Shown here: positions 56,674-64,000 of the stretch, one piece after another
Layout: every line of letters starts with the position of its first letter
How positions within the stretch are numbered: position 1 is the first letter of the stretch
Source of the DNA: Ustilaginoidea virens
Lineage: Eukaryota > Ascomycota > Sordariomycetes > Hypocreales > Clavicipitaceae
Assembly (NCBI RefSeq): GCF_000687475.1
Contig: NC_057322.1
Span: forward strand, 992,001 to 1,056,000
Reading direction: 5' to 3'
DNA length: 64,000 nt
The notes under the pieces: model-generated
The model's database searches: none
What the model was told of the DNA's origin: nothing
Seen by the model: only the letters and a program-made list of their open reading frames with translations
Translations under genes and position numbers: made by a program

Positions 56674-57148
56674 AGCGGCCAGGTGCAAATCCGGAAGCGG
56701 TGCGATGATGCGATATTGAGGTCGAAGTTGAGTGGTGATGGTAGGTTAATGTTATGACATCGCTATCCAAGAGGGGAGACCCGTTGTTTAAAGGTACCGG
56801 TGGTCAGTGGTAAGTAGGAGTTAATACCATGAATTATTGTTGTCTGATTGGCTAATAATACTGAAATAACTGCTCTACAAATGAAAGGGCATCGCATGAG
56901 ATATACTCCGTAGTACGTACTGTATTTACCCCCTTGCTTCCTAGTCCCTTTGCCCAACTGGGGCTATGGAGTTGTCTGCTACGGAGTAAGTTAGGTACTT
57001 TTAGCAGTTCCACGCGCCAAGCCCCGTTTCGTCTTCAAGCCATTTTAGTTACCTACCTTATATCTGGCTTCGTGGATTTCAATCTGTAACTTAAACGTGA
57101 ACCCTTATATTCTCAGAATTTCTCTAATTTAATACCGCTATTTCGAAG
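56674..57148. other. Divergent promoter of ADP1 and the disordered-protein gene
   Basis: 475 bp holding TACTCCGTA (56904-56912) and TACGGAGTAA (about 56980-56989) in opposite orientation, next to TTAGGTACTT. No gene was supported. Confidence 0.5.
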
Positions 57149-59451
57149 ATGAGCCAGGTCAGGAACCTGCGGGCCATGTTCGAAAACAAAGGTGACTCCA
57201 GTCCCCCTAACAGAGGCAGGTCTCCGGCCACGTCGTTGTCCAGACGGCAAGTTGAAGGTGAGTTCAGTGCTTCGACAACAATCATACCCGATCTCAACTT
57301 AACTTGGCCCTTCCCGTTTAAGATTGTCATACGAAAGCCCTCTAGCAGCCGCTGTGAACCAACTGCCCCCTGATTCCATTAAAACCAGATCCTGAAGAAC
57401 ACTTGTAGTGTTATAACTTGGGCGCTGACTGTTATCCAAAATATGCAGGCACTGCTAGCACAGGTGGCTCACCACAACCACTTTCCAAGGTCCGGACACA
57501 GTTTGTTGCGATCGAAAAAGGTGGCCAAATAGGTCTACAGCGAGACGACAGCGGTGATTCCACTCCTCATGCCGAATCCAACATCAACGGTTTGGAAAAC
57601 GCGAGTTCGGCATTATTAGAAAACGATGCCCATTTACATCGGACAATGGTTGGAAAGAAAACCAGTTCTGATAGACCAAAAGATACTTTAGCCGCGCATT
57701 CGGTACAGGCGATTCAGGATAGCGAGAATCCCACTCGGAGACCAGGGAGCCTTCCAATCGAAACACTCAATCCTGCGTCTCTCTGCAATAGCAATGAAGA
57801 ATGCCGGTATCCCGCTGACTCACAGTCGGCGAAGCCGTCAAAGTTTGCTGAACGCACGGGTGAAAGATGTATCACGCTTTCCGCATCTCACTCAACGAGA
57901 GGGAACACGTCCCGGGTGAAGAATAATGGACAAACTTCATTCGCTAGTAAAGCAGAAATGCATGGACCGCATCAGGATCAAAGAGCAACGAAGCCCATCC
58001 AGAATCCAAGAAAGTCTGCCAATGGGATTTCGTCTCTGGCTGAGGCAGAAAATACTTCATCTGGACCTAGCAAGCCCCCATTGCTCGAGACCAAAACCCA
58101 AAGCCAGACTAGGTTTGCCAAGCCGAAACTGAAATCGCCTGCTAAGCCTGTTCATCCGCCTAATTCTTTGACCGCGACGACCGCCTCTTCTGTGTCAAAA
58201 GTCAACGGACCTTACCCCTCTCGAGCTCGTCAAGGTGAACCTCGGTCTAGTTCGTCTGCGTCATCTCAAGTGCCGAGTCGGATAAATCAATCCATTTCTC
58301 CACCTCTAACTGCGATGATGAAGCTGCAAGAGTCGTCTGCCTCTAAATACCGACCCAGTCTGGGACCTCCATCGAAGAAACTTTCAAAGTCAACAAGTTT
58401 GAATCAGAGACACAGCAATATCGATGAAGGGCTCTTGGCCCGTGTGATGCGGCCAACCCAATCGTCGTCTTCCAAGTCTGTAGATAAGACTACACCACTC
58501 AGAAAGATGACACAGCGGCACATGCAAAAACCTCCAGATAATCGATTCAGCGGAGGTCTCCCGAGATCACTGAGCAGCATAGGATTCAGCAAGGTATCAT
58601 GCAGGGTGGCCCTAGCGCGCCCGGCAGATGGCGGAGCTGGTGCAGGTATTCCTGAAGTGCATAGTGGCAAGAAAATGGCAGGGCCCGGTGCTGAAGCTGC
58701 GTCCTCAATTGGTCCAGTGAAGTCCATGACTGAATCAATGACTTTTAATGAGCGACCTACTAAAACACCGACCGGAAGTCGCTCAGCTTCACCCACATCG
58801 GAGCATCGAGACGAAACGGGCGGTGCAATTGGACCTGACTCTCCAAGCATCCATATAGCATCCATAGATGAGGATATTGAAAAGACCTGTCTGAAGAAAG
58901 GCAACAATATAATGGATGCTGTCTCTGGAACAGCCCCAGCACCGGTCACTGCCTTGTCGACAGACACGATGCGTCCGTCAGGGACAGATACACATATCGG
59001 GCAACCAATCAAGGATTTACTGAATAATCATATTGCTGACCTGCTGGAAGTGCACCCTGTAGTTCCAGAGCCTCTCATCGAGACGCAGACAGATGGGTGG
59101 ACCAATGAGACGATGCTGCACATACCAGATGAAGCACCTGCCTGTCTAGCTGCGCCATTGGCAGATGATGAAGAACGTCAGACTGGCGAGATTCTACCTT
59201 CTGGACCAAGGAACTCTGATTCGCAACAAATGACAGAGCACACTTGCCCAGAAGAACGGATACACACCAGCGCTGGTAATGATGAACCGACAACTCAATA
59301 TGAACCTGCTTCATTGGCATTAGAAGACGATATTGCTAACTCGACCATAAAAGAACCCGTCTCTACCTGTGACGTGGGGTTAAAAGTTGAAGGGATCGCC
59401 AGTGCTGACTGTGAAACTCTAGATAACTCACCCGTGTCTACAATAGAGTAA
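57149..59451 (+). CDS. Conserved, intrinsically disordered protein
   Basis: Exon 1 57149-57257 and exon 2 57449-59451 give 703 residues. Only the N terminus looks constrained: MSQVRNLRAMFENKGD, SSPPNRGRSP, then after the joint (VEG-TAST) PLSKVRTQFVAIEKGG and QIGLQRDDS. The rest is Ser/Thr/Pro-rich low-complexity with basic and later acidic stretches, without folded domains, signal peptide or membrane segment. The motif KVRTxFVAIEK in a short N-terminal region suggests a binding or docking site in a scaffold-type protein. The 191-nt intron is long and could hide a further exon. Function is not recognised. Confidence 0.72.
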
Positions 59452-59817
59452 CATGGTTCCGTCACTGAGTATGCCAGTGCAGAAAGCGTGGAGATAGAGG
59501 GTTGGACGGTCGTCATGTTAAAGATATTTCCGTCTTGATTGTACGGCTGAGTGATTCTCTTATGTCCAACCTAGTTAGTTATCACACTAGTAATTCTGCG
59601 AGCGTCATGTACCAAATTTTATATACATTTAACAACACATTTAATAGCCACGGTACAAATTCGTCGTTGCCGAGAGAAGAGATGTACGCCAGTCCTGGTT
59701 TACGAGCTGAAATGCGTCATCCTATAGTTCACGCCGCGAAGTTCCAACATAGTAATACATTTCGAAGTCAAGCACGAAAATAAAAAATGAGCTTCGGCAT
59801 AATCGCTACTCATGTTT
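59452..59817. other. Intergenic between convergent genes
   Basis: 3' flanks of the disordered-protein gene and uS8m. Nothing else was seen. Confidence 0.5.
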
Positions 59818-60318
59818 TCATGACACCCGACAAATAAGGAGCCCGCCAACTTTCCGCGCAAGTGCTTCTCTTGCTTCCAGAACACCACGAGACGTCGCCA
59901 CAAACATACATTCGCCCAAATTCAGGCCCGGCACCACGCCCCCTTTCAAGTTGGCAGGGAATCCTCTTGTCAACCTACCCAGTTCGTCTATATTGGCAGT
60001 CATCAATCTGGATGGCTTGCTGATAAGATGAGCTTTCGACAGGACCGGTTTTCCATTCCAATATTTCATCCCGAGCCATATCCTCATTCTAGAAACATTT
60101 GCGCTGGTGACTTGCTCTGGAGTCTCCGATACCATTTGTTCCATTGTTGGCGGATGAGGACCGGCCCGATATACGGCTGAAAAGAAGCCAGAGCGATGCA
60201 TAGCGAGCGCGAGATGCAGATTGTATTTCGAGTTCTTCACAGATGTAATACCAAGACGTGATTTTGAAGCATTCTGAAGGTGCGAGCACATATGTGCGAC
60301 GTTTAAAATGGACGGCAT
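59818..60318 (-). CDS. MRPS8: Mitochondrial small-subunit ribosomal protein uS8m
   Basis: Intronless, 166 residues from the ATG at 60318 (MPSILNVAHMCSHLQNASKS). Blocks fit bacterial-type uS8: a first helix with NASKSRLGIT, LHLALAMHRSGFFSAVYRAG, RMRIWLGMKYWNGKPVL, LISKPSRLMTANIDEL, then a C-terminal NLGECMFVATSRGVLEAREA and RKVGGLLICRV, the RNA-binding end. The frame is open 21 codons further upstream, but the chosen start matches the size of fungal mitochondrial S8. Confidence 0.9.
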   Translation of the reverse strand: MPSILNVAHMCSHLQNASKSRLGITSVKNSKYNLHLALAMHRSGFFSAVYRAGPHPPTMEQMVSETPEQVTSANVSRMRIWLGMKYWNGKPVLSKAHLISKPSRLMTANIDELGRLTRGFPANLKGGVVPGLNLGECMFVATSRGVLEAREALARKVGGLLICRVS

Positions 60319-61013
60319 TGTTTTCGGCGGAATGGCTGAAAGATGGCTCGTAAAATGCGGTATATGGGTAAAGCGTCTCACCAGTCGCAGAAAGTGACTT
60401 GTGAAGGATGCATCTGGGTACTGGAAAATTGCCGGGAGATTATGGCTCCTGAGTTTTGCAACTGTAAGCTTATATCAGTCAGGCAGAGAAGGCTTCGAGC
60501 GACAGAATGGTTGTTTTGACCGATGTACCTGATGAGGGAGCTTATAAAGCAGTCCAAACCCAGATCCCCGTGGCTATAAGTCCAACGCCAAGCCCCTTGG
60601 CGGAAACCTTACCAAGCTACAGATTGAAACCAGATGCGGAGGCTCAGAGCTCTGTCAAAAGAAGTTGTGGCGTGGCGTAGATATTAGATTCCGCCTGCGA
60701 TTTCTGAATCATGACTAAGCAGCACCCACCTGCTTTCTTAATTGGCTGGATGACTGTCCCATGGCTTTGGTCCCATCGATTTCGCAAAGGAAGGAAGGCT
60801 CAAATGTGAGCTGCCGATGGTAATATGATGATCATTCATTTTGTATGGTCCAAACGATTCATATCAGTATCTCGTAGACGAATACAGAATGGAGCAGAGT
60901 GTACTCAAGTCAATTTTGATTTGCAGTCACCCGGTTCCCAAATGCCACCCAAAATGCAGGCAGAGCTATGAGGAGGTACATTTTTTAGCGATCGGCCGGA
61001 CCAGACAGGAAGT
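60319..61013. other. Intergenic, no gene seen
   Basis: 695 bp between uS8m and the 3' end of kynurenine monooxygenase, both on the minus strand. No coding or RNA signal was found. Confidence 0.5.
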
Positions 61014-62764
61014 TCACTCCAAACCGAAGAACCTTGCAATTGCAGACAATACGCCTTCACGATGTCGGCAAGCAAGGACTATGAAGGCAAGTGCAGCCGG
61101 GCTACTGACGCAGACCATGAATACGCGTAAAAGAATCTTCCCTTGGCGTTCGCTCTTACTTACGATATCATTATATCCCTCATTGCTGAAACTGACCCGA
61201 TAATACTTTGTATGCCATCCGAAACTAGGGAAGTAGACGCTCATAAATTCTTCCAGAGTCTTCCGTAACCGGTATCTCTTGGAAAGCACCGAGGACCTCA
61301 TTTCCACATAGTTTTGAAGGGCTAAGTCGTTTATCGCATGTGCATCGATTGTTCGAATAGCGGAGTACTCTGCAAGGGCCTGCGCTCTATTTGAAGCAGA
61401 AGAACTTATCTTATCATTGTCCTCGCTTGCCTCAAGATATGTGTCGAGTATGGAAAAGAGAATGTGTACATCTTCCATTCCCGCGTTCATACCTTGACCG
61501 TAGAAGGGAACCATGGCGTGAGCCGCATCACCAATAATGACAACAGAGGAGCCGTAGTGGTAAGGACGGCATTTTAAACTGATCAACGGCAAATGGGGAT
61601 TTTGTTGGAAGGCCGCTATAAGGCTATCTTGGGTAATGAGGTCGGTAACCCCCGGGAAATGGTGGTCAAAGAAGGATGGTAATTTCGTCGCATCGGCCTC
61701 TAAGTCAGCCATCTGCTTACTAGGAAGGAAAAGAGTGCTTGTGAATGACCCGTCCTGTGGCCAAGCGGAAAAATCAACTTAGTATGGGAGGCGATTGTGC
61801 TGATACCAGGTCCTGGAAACTTACATTGCTGGGGATGGCAATAAACATAAAGTCCCTACCCGGCCAAATATGCAAATGATTTGGCGAAATCCGGTGTTTG
61901 GATGAATTATTTTCTTCACACTTTTCTGCCTTCGGCTCTATGCGAAATTCGCACCAAAGAGTATCAATATACTCTTGTTGATAGTCCATTCTCGTGAATT
62001 TCATCAGGTGATAACGAACTGCTGAATGAGCTCCATCGGCGCCAATCATTAGATCAAACCTGATCTCAATCTCTCTGGGCCGGCTGCTGGGCGAGAAAAT
62101 TGTATCTCGGACTTCGAACCATGCACGTCGTAAGCGGAAATCCGCTCCAGTCAATTTGTGATTGAAAAATATTTTGACATTTGACATCGACTCCAAGACA
62201 TTGAGGAGTCGCTCATTTAAGCCAGATCTGTCAATTGCGAAGATGGTCTTGCATTTAGGCATTAGTATCTCAGTTAATATTGGAAGAAAATGTGGAAAGG
62301 CGCTTACTCGGCCTTCAGCATCATAATCCTGAGCATGTCCGTATAACTTTCCACTCGGATCCTTGCCGTGAATCATACGCCCTCGCATTGGTATGGTGGC
62401 AGCCATAACAGTCTCCAACAGGCTATCATGACCAGAATGTCTCATGGCATTAATACCGCGCTCCGATAAAGCAAGGTTAATGGACTTGGTAAAGTTGAGA
62501 GGAATTATGCCTGGATTACGCAAGTCTAAAGTTTGTCAGTTTTCAACCGGTCATGTAATCTCGGAATATTCGATAAAAAGTATTTGACTGGCTACCAGCC
62601 AGCAACGTGCTGCAAGACCATGGGAAGGAAGGGTCGACGAAAGCCAACCTACCTGAACGAAGTTCATACAATTCTACCTCATGGCCGCGTTGAGCGGCAT
62701 AAAGAGCGGCTAAGGAGCCGACTGGGCCGGCACCTATGATAACTGTCTTCAGGGGAATGGCCAT
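61014..62764 (-). CDS. BNA4: Kynurenine 3-monooxygenase
   Basis: FAD-dependent hydroxylase of kynurenine in tryptophan breakdown toward NAD+ synthesis, anchored in the outer mitochondrial membrane. Exons 62764-62653, 62525-61825 and 61754-61014 give 517 residues. The FAD-binding Rossmann fold is at the N terminus ([20 protein letters not shown]), then [23 protein letters not shown] and MRGRMIH. The second FAD motif is [11 protein letters not shown] and the third [22 protein letters not shown]. The C-terminal helix ([19 protein letters not shown]) is the expected membrane anchor. An in-frame ATG 15 codons upstream (62809) is an alternative start, but the chosen one begins directly at the FAD fold. 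Confidence 0.95.
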
Positions 62765-63389
62765 GGTCTGCGTTCCTGGCCCAGACGATGAATTTGTCAA
62801 TCTCGACACAATAATGCAGTAGATTTGCAGTACCTTCCACTACTTCAAAACCATAAAACGGGAATTTAGATAAAGAAACACATGTTTAAATGATGTTGAA
62901 ATATTGTACTGAGGCTCAGATGCAAGTACAAGAAGCGTCAGACGCAGTCATCGCACTAAGCGGGGTAAGCTAAGGTATAAAATGTCCTCAACTTAATATA
63001 ATAAAATAAGAGAGGCGCTTTTATGCCTTACATTGTGTATATATAGAAAGTCTCTACTAAGAAAATAATAAAATAATGATGATGATAATTAGAAAGGCCA
63101 AAAAAAGGCTAATAAATAAGAAAAAACTCCTTATTATTTAAATAGGTTAGAAACCATATAATATTATGTAATATTATTTAATATTTTAATAAATAATTTG
63201 AGTCCCCTCATAGGCTGGACTCCTCCCCACCCGGCGAGAATTCCTCTACAGGTATAAACACCTAACTACAGAGCGTATTAACTTACCTTGGACTCAAACG
63301 AAGGCGTCCTCGCTCATCCACAAGGAATACGGCCACTTTTCATTCGATTTACTTCCACCGGGGTCTTTCCCGGTACCACGGCCGTCAAC
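62765..63389. other. Divergent promoter region with AT-rich low complexity
   Basis: A 625-bp region between KMO and MAP1. Positions about 62990-63200 are dominated by ATAAAATAAT and ATGATGATGAT-like simple sequence. No gene was supported. Confidence 0.6.
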
Positions 63390-64000
63390 ATGGCTGCTGA
63401 ACCACCTAAAAAGAAGAAGTGCTTGGGCGTGAACTGCGATAATGAGGCCAGCTCCTTACAATGTCCGACATGCCTCAAGCTGGGAGTAAAGAACAGCTTC
63501 TATTGCTCGCAAGATTGTTTCAAGAAGAACTGGGTACGAGCTTGGTATACTCTCAGAACAATTTTGCCAACCGCTTGTTCGATTCAGGCCATGAATCTGA
63601 CGTGATTTTTCATCACAGAGCAGCCACAAATTTATGCACAAATCCCAAAGTAATGTCCCTAGCCGCATTACTGCCCCGAAAACCATCTTACCAGATCCAG
63701 CGACCGCCCTGTACAATCCATTCCCGAGTTTTCCTTTCTCGGGCCCCTTACGACCGGTCTATCCTCTTTCTGAGCATCGTACGCTTCCGAAATCGATCCC
63801 GCACCCCGTGTGGTGGCAGGACGGTAATCCTCGATACAGCCGTTCTCTCACGAGCCGCAACAAAATCGAGATACTGGACGAAAGTGGCCAAATGGCGATG
63901 CGTAAGAGCTGCCAGTTGGCGCGAGAAGTTCTTGACATTGCCGCCGCCGCCGCCAAACCTGGTGTCACGACTGATTATATCGATGAAATAGTCCATATTG
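63390..64000 (+). CDS. MAP1: Methionine aminopeptidase 1, 3' part beyond the window
   Basis: Removes the initiator Met from nascent cytosolic proteins at the ribosome. Exon 1 63390-63533 (48 codons) carries the N-terminal MYND-like zinc finger ([29 protein letters not shown]) that docks on the ribosome and marks type 1 eukaryotic enzymes. Intron 63534-63618 is followed by exon 2 from 63619: [35 protein letters not shown], then the catalytic domain start ([31 protein letters not shown]). The metal-binding residues lie beyond the window end. Confidence 0.95.

Overview
The window is nuclear DNA of a filamentous ascomycete, most likely a sordariomycete and probably Hypocreales. The evidence is short GT-AG introns (mostly 39-140 nt) with CTAAC/CTGAC-like branch sites, single-copy fungal housekeeping genes on both strands, Pezizomycotina-type families (WC-1 photoreceptor, UsgS-like membrane protein), and islands with transition-biased decay that looks like repeat-induced point mutation (RIP). 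Species cannot be fixed from the sequence. Exon joints were placed by hand from splice consensus and reading-frame continuity.

Left part (1-13.8 kb): 3'-truncated prephenate dehydrogenase (TYR1, -), an RCC1-repeat Kti13/Ats1 homolog (+), the checkpoint clamp subunit RAD9 (-), a solitary FAR1-type DNA-binding protein (-), a small conserved protein (+), ribosomal protein eL34 (+), a complex I assembly factor of the NDUFAF3 type (+) and an unusual alpha/beta-hydrolase fused to a dual-specificity phosphatase (+).

Middle (13.8-44.6 kb): a 0.7-kb inverted-repeat element with RIP-like changes, vacuolar alkaline phosphatase PHO8 whose start codon seems to be cut off by an intron, a Sel1-repeat SKT5/Chs4-like protein (-), proteasome subunit RPN12 (+), alpha-COP (-) divergently paired with UDP-glucose:glycoprotein glucosyltransferase (+), white collar-1 (-), a UsgS-like multi-spanning protein (-) and karyopherin PSE1/Kap121 (+).

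Right part (44.6-64 kb): a 3.7-kb AT-rich gene desert holding decayed coding relics, a small HTH-type protein at its edge (-), nucleolar GTPase NOG2 (-) divergent from mitoribosomal mS26 (+), an ADP1-type ABC transporter with EGF-like ectodomain (-), a disordered conserved protein (+), mitoribosomal uS8m (-), kynurenine 3-monooxygenase (-) and the 5' half of methionine aminopeptidase 1 (+).

The genes mostly do not form a pathway cluster. The recurring pattern is divergent pairs sharing 280-680 bp promoters: TYR1/KTI13, alpha-COP/UGGT (both early secretory), usgS/PSE1, NOG2/mS26 (both ribosome-related), ADP1/disordered protein and KMO/MAP1. No CRISPR, tRNA, rRNA, intact transposase or secondary-metabolite cluster was recognised.
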